Source of the DNA: Actinophytocola sp050699935
GTDB taxonomy: Bacteria; Actinomycetota; Actinomycetes; Mycobacteriales; Pseudonocardiaceae
Reading direction: 5' to 3'
DNA: 64,000 nt
Assembly (NCBI RefSeq): GCF_050699935.1
Contig: NZ_JBOHGB010000005.1
Location: 62,001 to 126,000, forward strand
Of the stretch, positions 32,806-41,453 are shown piece by piece. Below the pieces are notes generated by a model, which was not told where the DNA came from, searched no databases, and was given only the letters and a program-made list of their open reading frames with translations. The position numbers and the translations under genes were made by a program. The stretch's first letter is position 1, and each line of letters begins with the position of its first letter.

Positions 32806-33930
32806 ATGACCAGTTCTGCCACTTTCGCGCGCATCACCGACGAGCTCATCGAGGAGCTCCGGGCCGACATCGGCAAGCCGATCGAGGGCCCGCCCGGGTT
32901 CGTCTCCGAGGCCACCCGCGACAGCATCCGACACTTCGCGCTGGGCGTCGGCGACTACAATCCATTGTGGATAGACGAGGAGCACGCCCGGCGCTCGACG
33001 CACGGCACCCTGCTCGCCCCGCCGTCGATGCTGTTCGCGTTCAACCGCACCGCATGGGGCGCCCGCGGGCTGCGTGGCATCCACTCGATGTTCTCCGGCG
33101 GGCGGTTCGAGTGGCACCAGCCGATCCGGCTGGGCGACACCGTGTCCTCCTCGGTCACCCTCAAGGATCTGGAGATCAAGGAGCGGAGCGAGTTCGCCGG
33201 GCGCACCATCAAGCAGATCCGCGAGGCCGAGTTCCGCAACCAGGACGGCGAGCTCATCGCGGTCTGCCACCCGTACAGCTTCCGGATGGAACGGGACGCC
33301 GCTCGCGAACGCGGCAAGTACGACCACCTCACCCTGGCCTCCTACAGCCCGGAGGAGTACGACGCGATCTGTGCGCAGTACGAGCAGGAGGTCCCGCGCG
33401 GCGCGGTCACCCGGTACTGGGAGGACGTCGCCGTGGGTGAGGAGCTCCCGCAGCTCGTGCGCGGGCCACTGACCGTCACCGACATCATCGTGTTCCTCGC
33501 CGGCGAGGGCGGCCAGTGGCTGCGTGCCCACGGCGACGCGGCCGGCTGGTACCGGCGGCACCCGCGCGGCGGGATCCGCAACTCCGTCGGTGCGTTGGAG
33601 CCGCCGGAGATCGTGCACTGGGACCACGAGTTCGCCCGCCGGGTCGGCGTGCCGGCCGCGTACGACTACGGCCCCCAGCGGGTCGCCTGGCTGACCACGC
33701 TGATGACCAACTGGGCCGGCGACGACGGCCACCTGCAGAGCCTCGACGTCGCGGTGCGCCGGTTCAACCTGGTCGGCGACACGACCTGGTGCCGCGGCCG
33801 GGTCGGCGCCACCTCGGTGCGCGACGGTCGGCACCTGGTCGAGTGCGAGATCTGGGCGGAGGACCAGCGCGGCGAGCGGACCGCGACCGGCACCGCAGTG
33901 GTGGCGCTGCCGTCCCGGTCCGCGTCCTGA
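32806..33930 (+). CDS. MaoC-like double hot-dog dehydratase/hydratase
   Basis: 374 aa with two hot-dog halves. The N-terminal half resembles FAS1-like dehydratase domains, with FALGVGDYNPLWIDEEHAR (the D-x-N-P-L motif) and LLAPPSMLFAF. The C-terminal half has YWEDVAVGEELPQLVRGPLTVTDIIVFLAGEG and WDHEFARRVGVPAAYDYGPQRVAWLTTLMTNWAGDDG. It hydrates or dehydrates an acyl-CoA. ATG 32806 follows AAGGAG. It sits 14 bp after the crotonase and before the fused UGSC paralogue. Confidence 0.87.
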   Translation: MTSSATFARITDELIEELRADIGKPIEGPPGFVSEATRDSIRHFALGVGDYNPLWIDEEHARRSTHGTLLAPPSMLFAFNRTAWGARGLRGIHSMFSGGRFEWHQPIRLGDTVSSSVTLKDLEIKERSEFAGRTIKQIREAEFRNQDGELIAVCHPYSFRMERDAARERGKYDHLTLASYSPEEYDAICAQYEQEVPRGAVTRYWEDVAVGEELPQLVRGPLTVTDIIVFLAGEGGQWLRAHGDAAGWYRRHPRGGIRNSVGALEPPEIVHWDHEFARRVGVPAAYDYGPQRVAWLTTLMTNWAGDDGHLQSLDVAVRRFNLVGDTTWCRGRVGATSVRDGRHLVECEIWAEDQRGERTATGTAVVALPSRSAS

Positions 33931-33954
33931 CCCCGTCGAGAACCGGAGCTGCGG

Positions 33955-34011
33955 ATGAACGAAGCCGAAGCGGCACGGGTGTTGCGGCCGAAGCGCGAGC
34001 GAAGCCCGTGA
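33955..34011 (+). CDS. Short leader-type ORF coupled to the fused UGSC-like gene
   Basis: An 18-codon frame (MNEAEAARVLRPKRERSP) with GGAGCTGCGG just ahead of its ATG ends in a TGA that overlaps the GTG start of the next gene (GTGA). It may serve translational coupling, or be what remains of the original N-terminus before a frame change. It is too short to call with confidence. Confidence 0.3.
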   Translation: MNEAEAARVLRPKRERSP

Positions 34012-35669
34012 CCGCCAAGGGTCCCATCACCACCGCGACCGTGCGCCTGCTCAGCCCGATCGGCGTGGCGGCGCAGGCGTCCCGGGCGGACATCGCCCAG
34101 CGCACCGGCGGGAGCGGCCCGTACCGGCTGGGGTTCCTCGACAGCACCCGGCCCGGGTCGGACCTGATGCTCGCCCGCCTCGAGGAGCTGCTGGCCGAGC
34201 GGGTCGGCGTCGGCACGGCGGTGCGGCGACGGAAGAAGCAGAGCGCGACCGTCGCACCATTCCTGGACGACTTCGCCGGCTGCGACGGCGTGGTCGCCGG
34301 TATCGCCGAGATCGGCGGCTCCCTGTTCGGCACGGCGATGGACGCCCTCGAGCTGGAACGCCGCGGCATCCCGGTGGCGCTGCTGGTCAGCGCCGAGGTG
34401 GCGGATGCGTGCCGGCTGCTGCTGGCCCGGCACGGCATGCCGGGCATCCCGCTGGTCGAGCTGGAGCCGACCGCCGAGGCCGGCCGGGACACTGTACTCC
34501 GGGTCGCCGAGTCCGGAGTGGACGGTGTGATGCACGTGCTCACGGCGCGGCGGGAGGACCTGGCCGGGGACGCCGAGGCCGCGGTCGGGCGGGCCGCGGC
34601 GCGGGAGCTGGCCGAGTGCGGCCCGGACAGCATCGAGATCCCGGACCGGGTCGCAGAAGTCGCCCGGGCCAACGACCTGCTGTACCGGCACGGCTGGACC
34701 GACGGTCTGCCGGTACTGCCGCCGACCGAGGCCGCGGTCGCGGAGATGCTCGCGCACACCGACCTCGACCCGGGGGAGTCGCTGGGCGTGCTGGCTCCCC
34801 GGCAGGGTGTCGCGACGGTGGCGAAGGTGGCGGTCAACGCGGTGCTGGCCGGTTGTCCGCCCAAGCTGTTCCCGCTGGTGGTCGCGGCGACCCGGGCGGT
34901 GAGCGACCCGGACTTCCGGCTCGGGTCGGTCCAGACCACCACCAACCCGGCCTCCCCACTGGTGATCGTGAACGGTCCGCTGGCCACGGCGCTGGACGTG
35001 AACGCCGGCCGCAACGCGTTCGGCCAGGGCCACCGCGCGAACGCCACGCTCGGCCGGGCGCTTCGGCTCGTCCTGGTCAACATCGGCGGCGCGCGGCCGG
35101 GGATCGAGGACCGCGCGGTGCAGGGCACGCCCGGCAAGTACAGCTTCTGCGTCGCCGAGAACGAGGCACGTAGCCCGTGGGAGCCGCTGCACGTCGAGCG
35201 CGGCTTCCCGGCGGGGACGAGCACGGTGACCGTCGTGGGCACCGAGTCGCAGCACAACATCAACGACCACGTGCACACCGACGCCGAGGGCATCCTGCGC
35301 ACGGTCGCCGACGCCATGTCGACCATCGCGACCAACAACATCTACAAGCACAACGGTGAGGTCGTGGTGGCTCTCGCCCCGTACCACGCCGCCACGATCG
35401 CCGCCGACGGGTGGCGCAAGCGGGACGTGCGCCGGTTCCTGTTCGAGCACGCCCGGCGCCCGATCCGCGATCTGCGCCGTGGCGGGCAGTGGGGGCTGAG
35501 CTCGTGGGCACCGTGGCTCGCGACGGACGACGAGACCGCCACCGTGCCGGTGGTCGGCGACCCGGCGGACTTCCTGATCGTCGTGGTCGGCGGCGAGGGC
35601 AAGCACTCGTCCTGGATCCCCACGTTCGGCATGACCCGCGCGGTCACCGTGCCGGTCCAGCCGGCTTGA
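34008..35669 (+). CDS. UGSC-like domain fused to partner domain, redox motif lost
   Basis: 553 aa. Residues ~40-165 align with the UGSC proteins (LGFLDSTRPGSDLMLARLEELL for the LDNGKP region, then CDGVVAGIAEIGGSLFGTAMDALELERRGIPVAL). At the U/C-G-S-C position it reads I-G-G-S, so neither redox residue remains. Residues ~220-553 are the partner domain (HGWTDGLPVLPPTEAAV, VNAVLAGCPPKLFPLVVAATRAV, TTNPASPLVIVNGPLA, FCVAENEARSPWEPLHVERGF). GTG 34008 is the only start in frame before the conserved part. It is the last gene of the CoA-transferase block and converges with the IMDH-like gene. Confidence 0.8.
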   Translation: MTAKGPITTATVRLLSPIGVAAQASRADIAQRTGGSGPYRLGFLDSTRPGSDLMLARLEELLAERVGVGTAVRRRKKQSATVAPFLDDFAGCDGVVAGIAEIGGSLFGTAMDALELERRGIPVALLVSAEVADACRLLLARHGMPGIPLVELEPTAEAGRDTVLRVAESGVDGVMHVLTARREDLAGDAEAAVGRAAARELAECGPDSIEIPDRVAEVARANDLLYRHGWTDGLPVLPPTEAAVAEMLAHTDLDPGESLGVLAPRQGVATVAKVAVNAVLAGCPPKLFPLVVAATRAVSDPDFRLGSVQTTTNPASPLVIVNGPLATALDVNAGRNAFGQGHRANATLGRALRLVLVNIGGARPGIEDRAVQGTPGKYSFCVAENEARSPWEPLHVERGFPAGTSTVTVVGTESQHNINDHVHTDAEGILRTVADAMSTIATNNIYKHNGEVVVALAPYHAATIAADGWRKRDVRRFLFEHARRPIRDLRRGGQWGLSSWAPWLATDDETATVPVVGDPADFLIVVVGGEGKHSSWIPTFGMTRAVTVPVQPA

Positions 35670-35715
35670 GGATGGGCCGGCTGTCCTATCCGGACTGTCC
35701 GGCCGGTCGCGTGGG

Positions 35716-36738
35716 TCAGCCGGCGGCGAGGTCGCGGCAGCGGCGGGCGAAGGACCGCGTACCGCCGGTGCCGCCGAGGTCGGGGGTGGTGTGCCGCCCC
35801 TCGGCGATGGTGCGCTCGACCGCGACGCGGACCCGTTTGGCGGCCTCGGTCTGGCCGAGATGGTCGAGCATGATCGCGCCGGACAGGATGCAGGCTGCCG
35901 GGTTGGCCCGGTCGAGGCCGGCGTACTTCGGCACGTTTCCGTGCCCTGCCTCGAAAATCGCGCCGGCCGTGCCGAACGCCGCGCCGGCGAGCAGGCCCAC
36001 GGTGCCGATCAACCCGGCGAGCACGCCACACAGGATGCCGCCGTACAGGTGTCCGGTCAGCAGGACGTCGTAGCGGCCGGGGTGCTGCATCAGGTGGGTG
36101 CACAGCGGGTCCATCGCCTCGTCGGTGACGTCGAGATCGGTGAACCCGTCGGCCGCGGCGGCCAGCGCGGTCTCCACGAACAGCCCGTCGGTGGCGCGCT
36201 GGCTCGTGGCCAGGTGCCCGATCGCCACGCGGTGCTTACCGCGTGCGCGCGCCCAGTCGTAGGCGAACCGTGCCAGCCGGTCCACCGCGGGGCGGGTGGT
36301 CACCCGCAGCGCCACCCCCGCGAGCTCCGCGCCCACCGGACCCGCGAGTCGTTGGGCCGTGCCCTGGGTGAAGTCCTCGGTCACGTCGCGGATCAGCGTG
36401 AGGTCGACGCCGGGGAACTGGGTGGCGGGATGCGGAAAGGATCGGGCGAGCCGGACGTTGGCGAACGTGCCCATGGCGTCGCGCAGCCGCTGGTTCGGGC
36501 TGCGGTAGCCCTGCCGTGGCGTACCCATCGGGCCCTTGAGCACCACACCGGCCGCACGGGCGGTCTCGACCGTCTCCGCCGGCAGCGCCTCGCCGGTCTC
36601 CTCGAAGACCCGCGCACCGGCGACCACCGGCAGCCACTCCACCTCCGCGCCGGCGGCGTCCAGCACCGCGGTCGTGGCCTCGACGATCTCCGGCCCGATG
36701 CCGTCACCGGGCAGCAGCGCGACCGGGACCGCCCCCAT
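35716..36738 (-). CDS. Isocitrate/isopropylmalate dehydrogenase-like protein lacking catalytic residues
   Basis: 340 aa, clear decarboxylating-dehydrogenase fold: LLPGDGIGPEIVEATTAVLDAAG, VLKGPMGTPRQGYRSPNQRLRDAMGTFANVR (substrate Ser, Asn and Arg kept), IRDVTEDFTQG, ATDGLFVETA, and FGTAGAIFEAGHGNVPKYAG. The catalytic Lys of HKANILK-x-TDGLF is Leu here (GHLATSQRATDGLF), and the metal-binding GDILSD is GGILCG. It may bind but not oxidise a malate-type ligand, or do other chemistry. ATG 36738 is one base from the ATPase stop; it is the last gene of the second ABC operon. Confidence 0.82.
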   Translation of the reverse strand: MGAVPVALLPGDGIGPEIVEATTAVLDAAGAEVEWLPVVAGARVFEETGEALPAETVETARAAGVVLKGPMGTPRQGYRSPNQRLRDAMGTFANVRLARSFPHPATQFPGVDLTLIRDVTEDFTQGTAQRLAGPVGAELAGVALRVTTRPAVDRLARFAYDWARARGKHRVAIGHLATSQRATDGLFVETALAAAADGFTDLDVTDEAMDPLCTHLMQHPGRYDVLLTGHLYGGILCGVLAGLIGTVGLLAGAAFGTAGAIFEAGHGNVPKYAGLDRANPAACILSGAIMLDHLGQTEAAKRVRVAVERTIAEGRHTTPDLGGTGGTRSFARRCRDLAAG

Positions 36739-36739
36739 C

Positions 36740-37870
36740 TCAGCCCACCGCCGCGACGGTGCCGTCCACGGCCTGCCGACCGTTGTGGACCCCGAAGCAC
36801 TTCATCGCGTCGGGCGGAATCCCCACGGACACCGCGGCTCCCTCACGCAGCCGGCTGCGCGAGGGCACCCGCGCGGTCACCACCACGTCGCCGACCTCGA
36901 TCATGGCCAGTGAGGAGTACCCCTGGAAGCTGGTCAGGCGGACGTGGCCGGCCACCACGTTGTGGCGGGCCGTGTCGCCAGTCTCGGTGATCACCACGTC
37001 GTCGAAGGCGACGAACGCGGTGATCTCGTCCCCGGGGCCGAACGGCCCCCGCAGGTTGGTGACCAGCCGCATGCCGGAGGTGGTGCGCAGCACCAGACCC
37101 GGCTCGCCCGGTCTGGTCGGCTCCAGCACGCCGTCGAACGTGTTGGAGTCGCCGATGAACTCGGCTACGAACCGGCTGGCCGGATCGGACCAGATCTCCT
37201 CCGGCGCGCCGATCTGCTCGATCCGGCCGTCGTTGAGGATCACGATCTGGTCCGAAAGCGACAGTGCCTCGCCCTGGTCGTGGGTCACGTAGACCGCGGT
37301 GAAGCCCAGCGCCCGCTGCAGCTCCATCAGCTCCAGCTTGGTCTCCTCCCGCAGCTTGGCGTCCAGATTGGACAGCGGCTCGTCGAGCAGCACCACCTTC
37401 GGTTCCAGCGCCAGCGCCCGGGCCAGCGCCACCCGTTGCTGCTGCCCACCGGACAGCTGGGCGATCCGGCGGTCGCGCTGGTGCCAGAGCTTCACCATCT
37501 CCAGCGCCCGCTTCGCCCGCTCGTGCGCCTCGGCCTTGCCCTTGTGCCGCATCAGCGGGCCGAACATCACGTTGCCCTTGACGTCCAGGTGCGGCCACAG
37601 AGCGTACTGCTGGAACACCATGGACAGCCCGCGTTCCTCGGGCGGCACGTTGCGTCCCTTGCGGACGACCTCGGCACCGCCGATCCGGATGATCCCGTCG
37701 TCCGGTGTCTCCAGGCCGGCGATCGAGCGCAGCGTCGTGGTCTTGCCGCATCCGCTCGGTCCGAGCAACGAGAGCACCTCGCCGTCGGGGACCTCGAAGG
37801 AGACGCCGTCCAGCGCCACGGTCTCGGCGAATCGCTTACACAGGTCCACGACTTCGATGGCGACGGTCAC
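36740..37870 (-). CDS. Fbp/Pot-type ABC transporter ATP-binding protein (second system)
   Basis: 376 aa. Walker A GPSGCGKTT, Q-loop VFQQYALWPHLDV, signature LSGGQQQRVALARA, Walker B VVLLDEPLSNLD, H-loop YVTHDQGEALSLSDQI, and a C-terminal TOBE domain ending SVGIPPDAMKCFG. GTG 37870 has GAGGAGTGAGCT upstream. It is paralogous to the ATPase at 28425-29618. It follows the permease by 21 bp. Confidence 0.9.
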   Translation of the reverse strand: MTVAIEVVDLCKRFAETVALDGVSFEVPDGEVLSLLGPSGCGKTTTLRSIAGLETPDDGIIRIGGAEVVRKGRNVPPEERGLSMVFQQYALWPHLDVKGNVMFGPLMRHKGKAEAHERAKRALEMVKLWHQRDRRIAQLSGGQQQRVALARALALEPKVVLLDEPLSNLDAKLREETKLELMELQRALGFTAVYVTHDQGEALSLSDQIVILNDGRIEQIGAPEEIWSDPASRFVAEFIGDSNTFDGVLEPTRPGEPGLVLRTTSGMRLVTNLRGPFGPGDEITAFVAFDDVVITETGDTARHNVVAGHVRLTSFQGYSSLAMIEVGDVVVTARVPSRSRLREGAAVSVGIPPDAMKCFGVHNGRQAVDGTVAAVG

Positions 37871-37891
37871 AGCTCACTCCTCAACCATTCC

Positions 37892-39589
37892 TCACAGCGA
37901 CTCCGTCGTGGCTCGGTACCGGCGTCCGACCACATTGGACACGGCGACCAGCGCCAGCACCAGCCCGACGTTGACGACCGAGAGCGCGAACACCTGCACG
38001 TAGCGCCCCTCCGACAACATGGAGAACATCGACACGGAGATGACCTCGTTGTTGGGCGTGTACAACAGGATCGACGCGGACAGCTCGCGCACCGCGTGGT
38101 AGATCACGATGATCGCGCCGGACAACAGGGCGGGGGCGATCAGCGGGATCACGACCTTGCGGACGGCGCCGAGCCAGGTGGTGCCGAACAGGCGCGCGGC
38201 GTCCTCGAGAGACGGGTCGACCTGCCGGAAGGCCGCCACCGCTGGAATGACCGAGAACGGCAGGAACAGGCCGACATAGGCGATGAACAGGATCCACGGG
38301 CTGCCGTAGATCCCGACCGGGATGGTCACCCAGGTCCAGAGCATCGCGAGGCCGAACACCGTGTGCGGGATGGCCAGCGGCGACGTGCTGAGATAGTTCA
38401 CCACTCCGGCGCCGCGCACCCCGGCCCGGGCGATGAGGTAGCCGAGCAGGACGCCGAGCAACGTGGTGGTGACCGCGGCACCGAGTGCGAGCACCACGCT
38501 GTTCCGGATGGCCCGGCCGATCGCCGGGAACGAGGCGACGTACTCGTAGTTGGCGAAGGTGAGCCCGACCGAGGTGAAGTCGGTGGTCAGGTACGGCTGG
38601 AACGACGCCACCAGCATCACGCCGAGCGGCAGCACGATCGCCACCAAGAGGTACAGCGCGACGCCCGCCGTGCCGACCACCCGCCACGTGCGCGACTTCG
38701 AGGTGGCCAGCTGCACCCCGCGCGAGGTGATCGTGGTGAAGTCGGCGCGGCGTATCAGCAGGTGGTTGATTCCCAGCACCAGCAGGGTGACCACGGCGAG
38801 CACGATCCCGAACACCGCCGCGCCGTTGGGGTCGGCCGGATACGAGCCGGTCATCCGCACGATCTCCGTGGTGATCACCTCGACCCCCGCGTGCCGGCCG
38901 AGCACCGCGGGCACCGCGAAGTCGCCGATCGCCTGCACCAGGATGATCAGCGCGGCGGAGAGCACGGCCGGTCGAAGCAGCGGCAGGATGACGTGCCGCG
39001 CGGTCTGCCGCATGGTGGCCCCGGTCGCCCTGCCCGCCTCCTCGAAGGACCGGTCCAGGCGCAGCAGCGCGGGCAACAGGTACAGGTACGCCACCGGCGT
39101 GAGATACAGCCCCAGCACCCAGATGATCCCGGGCATCGAGTAGATGTTCAGCGGCCCGACGCCGAGGGCCGCGAGCCAGTTGTTGATGTAGCCGACGTCG
39201 GGGGAGAGCAGCACGGTCCAGCAGATCGCGCCGATGAACGGCGTGACGTAGGCCGGCACCAACACCGCGGCGCCGAAGAAGCGACGCCACGGCAGGTCGG
39301 TGCGGACCATCGTGACCGCCAGCGCCGCGCCCAGGAGCATCGCGAACAGCGTGCTGCCGACGGCGATGAGCACGCTGTTGCCGAGCAGCTCGGCGAAGTC
39401 CTTGCCGACGACCTCGCCGTAGTTGTCCAGGGTGACCGCCGACGCCTGCCCGGGAGGCTCGTCGAGGAAACTTCCGACGGTGAGCATCCCGAGCGGCGCG
39501 ACGACCAGGACGACGAGGACGAGGACGGACAGGACGAGGGTGATCCGGCGTTGGCTGAACCGGACCCACTCGGTGACCGTCGACATCAT
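37892..39589 (-). CDS. Fbp-type ABC transporter permease, fused double permease (second system)
   Basis: 565 aa from ATG 39589; the frame is open to 39619, but that would overlap the binding-protein gene, and GTG 39592 is also possible. Two permease halves, about 12 helices, with EAA loops EEAGRATGATMRQTARHVILPLLRP and EDAARLFGTTWLGAVRKVVIPLIAP. Same architecture as the permease at 26696-28420. The binding-protein stop is 9 bp upstream. Confidence 0.88.
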   Translation of the reverse strand: MMSTVTEWVRFSQRRITLVLSVLVLVVLVVAPLGMLTVGSFLDEPPGQASAVTLDNYGEVVGKDFAELLGNSVLIAVGSTLFAMLLGAALAVTMVRTDLPWRRFFGAAVLVPAYVTPFIGAICWTVLLSPDVGYINNWLAALGVGPLNIYSMPGIIWVLGLYLTPVAYLYLLPALLRLDRSFEEAGRATGATMRQTARHVILPLLRPAVLSAALIILVQAIGDFAVPAVLGRHAGVEVITTEIVRMTGSYPADPNGAAVFGIVLAVVTLLVLGINHLLIRRADFTTITSRGVQLATSKSRTWRVVGTAGVALYLLVAIVLPLGVMLVASFQPYLTTDFTSVGLTFANYEYVASFPAIGRAIRNSVVLALGAAVTTTLLGVLLGYLIARAGVRGAGVVNYLSTSPLAIPHTVFGLAMLWTWVTIPVGIYGSPWILFIAYVGLFLPFSVIPAVAAFRQVDPSLEDAARLFGTTWLGAVRKVVIPLIAPALLSGAIIVIYHAVRELSASILLYTPNNEVISVSMFSMLSEGRYVQVFALSVVNVGLVLALVAVSNVVGRRYRATTESL

Positions 39590-39597
39590 CGACACGG

Positions 39598-40686
39598 TTA
39601 TTCTGTCCAGCCTGCCCACTTCTCGCCGAAGTCCTCGGACTCCTTCGCCATCTGGGGGAAGTCGGCCGTCAGCAGGTTGAGTTCGTTCAGCGTCGGGCGC
39701 GGCACACCCGGCGGGTAGAGCTCGGCCTCCGGACGGCTCATGTAGCCGCCGTAGCGGGCGATCTCGTTCGAGCCCTCCTCGGTGCCGAGGAACTCGTCGA
39801 ACAGCCGCGCCGCGTACGGGTGCGGCGCCTCGGCGAGCACCGCGTCGAAGTCGGTCCCGTACCCGACCCCCTCCTCCGGGTAGACGATCTTCACCGGGGC
39901 GCCTTCGCCGATCAGCTCCCAGCCCCGGTAGTCCACCATGACCGCGCAGGACAGCTCGCCGGTCGTGAGCGCGTTGAGTTGCTGCCCGGCCTCGCTGTAC
40001 TGGCGGGGCTTGGCGTTCTGGCCCAGCTTCGCGAAGAACTCCTCACCGATCGCCGGCTCCTGTGCCATCTCCCAGAACGCGGCGTACCCGATGGCGACCT
40101 CGCGCGGGTCGGTGAAACCGAGCTTGCCGCCGGCCCAGTACGGGTCGGTCAGGTCGTCCCATGTGGACGGTGCGCGCTCGGGTGGCACGGCCTCGGTGTT
40201 GTAGACGATGCCGACCGTGGAGATGCGCGCCGACCACCAGTACCCGTCGGGGTCGATGAACCGCTCGTCGACGGCTCCCTTGATGCTCTCCGGCACGTAC
40301 TTCGCCAGCATGCCCTTGTCCCGGGCGTCGGAGATCACGCCGAAGTCGGACGGGTTGAACACGTCGGCGAGGTGCTGGCCGGCGTTGTTCTCGGTGAGCA
40401 GTCGCTGGTAGAGGTCGAAGGTGACGGCCCGGACCACCTCGGCGTCGATCTTCGGATACTTCTTCTCGAACGCCGCGGCCACGGCCTCGGCGGTCTCGGT
40501 CGGGATGGACGTGTACCAGACGACCTTCCCCTCCTCCTCGGCCGCGGTGACCAGATCGGCGCCGGTCTTGGCCGCGAGGTCGGACTGGGCCGCCTGGTCG
40601 TCACCGTCGCCGCAGGCGGCGAGCAGCGCGCCGGCGGCGATGATGGCCACCACCGCTGCCTGCCCGCGCATGAAGTGAACCCGCAT
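39598..40686 (-). CDS. Extracellular solute-binding lipoprotein (second Fbp-type system)
   Basis: 362 aa. Lipoprotein signal AVVAIIAAGALLAAC, then GKVVWYTSIPTETAEAVAAAFEKKYPKIDAEVVR, VFNPSDFGVISDARDKG, VGIVYNTEAV and STWDDLTDPYWAGGKLGFTDPRE, as expected for FbpA-like binding proteins. ATG 40686 has a strong GGAGGAG site 6-12 bp upstream. Unlike the first system, the binding protein here precedes the permease and ATPase in the operon. Confidence 0.9.
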   Translation of the reverse strand: MRVHFMRGQAAVVAIIAAGALLAACGDGDDQAAQSDLAAKTGADLVTAAEEEGKVVWYTSIPTETAEAVAAAFEKKYPKIDAEVVRAVTFDLYQRLLTENNAGQHLADVFNPSDFGVISDARDKGMLAKYVPESIKGAVDERFIDPDGYWWSARISTVGIVYNTEAVPPERAPSTWDDLTDPYWAGGKLGFTDPREVAIGYAAFWEMAQEPAIGEEFFAKLGQNAKPRQYSEAGQQLNALTTGELSCAVMVDYRGWELIGEGAPVKIVYPEEGVGYGTDFDAVLAEAPHPYAARLFDEFLGTEEGSNEIARYGGYMSRPEAELYPPGVPRPTLNELNLLTADFPQMAKESEDFGEKWAGWTE

Positions 40687-40730
40687 CGTGTCTCCTCCGC
40701 CGTTGGTGGGTGTTGCGGATTTCTCCCGGC

Positions 40731-41321
40731 TCAGGGCCGGTTGCTCACGCGGATCTGCTCCGCGGTCTCGAGCAGCTCATCGAGCTGCGTGCTCGTGGCC
40801 ACGGTGGCCATCCGGGGCAGGACACGGTCGAGCGTCCAGGAATGGTCGGCCTGGTCGGCACCGCGGCAGCAGTCGGCGAGTACCACCACGCGGTAGCCGA
40901 GGTCGTACGCCGAGCGGACCGTGCTCTCCACGCCGAGGACGGTGTCGACCCCGCCGACGAACAACGTGTCCACCGCGAGGCCACGGCAGAGCACGTCCAG
41001 ATCGGTTCCGGTGAACGCACCGCGCCGCCGCTTGATCACCTCGTGGCAGCGCGGGCGCAGGTCGGCGAGTTCGGTCACCAGCTCCGCGCCATCGGTCCCC
41101 TCGACCAGGCCGAGCGGCCCGGCGCCGGTGCGCAGGCCGGGGCCGACCGGCGCATCTGAGCCGTCCGCCCGGCGCACCACCCGGACCAGCACTACCGGCA
41201 GCGCCTTGCCGAGAAAGGACTCCATCGCCGCCCGGCACGCGCCGAGCAGCACGTCCCGGTCCCCGACGCGGCCCAGGACTTCGCGCTGAAGATCGACGAG
41301 GACCAGGCCGCTGCGACTCAC
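40731..41321 (-). CDS. Isochorismatase-fold protein lacking the nucleophilic cysteine
   Basis: About 196 aa from GTG 41321 (TTG 41336 is also possible). Family features kept: LVLVDLQREVL with the triad Asp, VIKRRRGAFTGTDLDVLCRGLAVDTLFVGGV with the triad Lys, and YDLGYRVVVLADCCRGAD. The position of the catalytic Cys (usually T-x-x-CVEST) reads VLGVEST, so Cys is Gly. Either the catalytic chemistry is lost or another residue serves. First gene of the second ABC operon, directly after the CGTTTCA operator. Confidence 0.82.
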   Translation of the reverse strand: MSRSGLVLVDLQREVLGRVGDRDVLLGACRAAMESFLGKALPVVLVRVVRRADGSDAPVGPGLRTGAGPLGLVEGTDGAELVTELADLRPRCHEVIKRRRGAFTGTDLDVLCRGLAVDTLFVGGVDTVLGVESTVRSAYDLGYRVVVLADCCRGADQADHSWTLDRVLPRMATVATSTQLDELLETAEQIRVSNRP

Positions 41322-41342
41322 GGCTCGCCGGCCCAACCATCA

Positions 41343-41361
41343 CGTTTCACTACATGAAACG
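41343..41361. promoter_or_regulatory. Operator CGTTTCA-N5-TGAAACG upstream of the second ABC operon
   Basis: Perfect 7-bp arms (41343-41349 and 41355-41361) with a 5-nt spacer. It matches the site at 29652-29670 in arms and spacing, with one mismatch there. It lies in the leader of the isochorismatase-like gene, about 20 bp below the predicted -10. Confidence 0.72.
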
Positions 41362-41379
41362 GCCAACTCATGGAGTGAG

Positions 41380-41407
41380 CTTATGATTGCGGCGGAGGCA
41401 CTGTCAA
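41380..41407 (-). promoter_or_regulatory. Promoter for the second ABC operon
   Basis: On the minus strand TTGACA (41407-41402), 16-nt spacer, CATAAG (41385-41380), a 4/6 match to TATAAT. It reads into the operator and then the isochorismatase-like gene. Confidence 0.5.
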
Positions 41408-41453
41408 CCGTGGCCGTGACCTGCGCTGCCCCGGATCGGTCCGGATCGAGCGA

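Noticed and set aside
36944..39718. Plus-strand frame of 924 codons opposite the second ABC operon
   Set aside because: Charged low-complexity sequence (many D, R, H, Q); the minus strand encodes a permease with correct helices and EAA loops.
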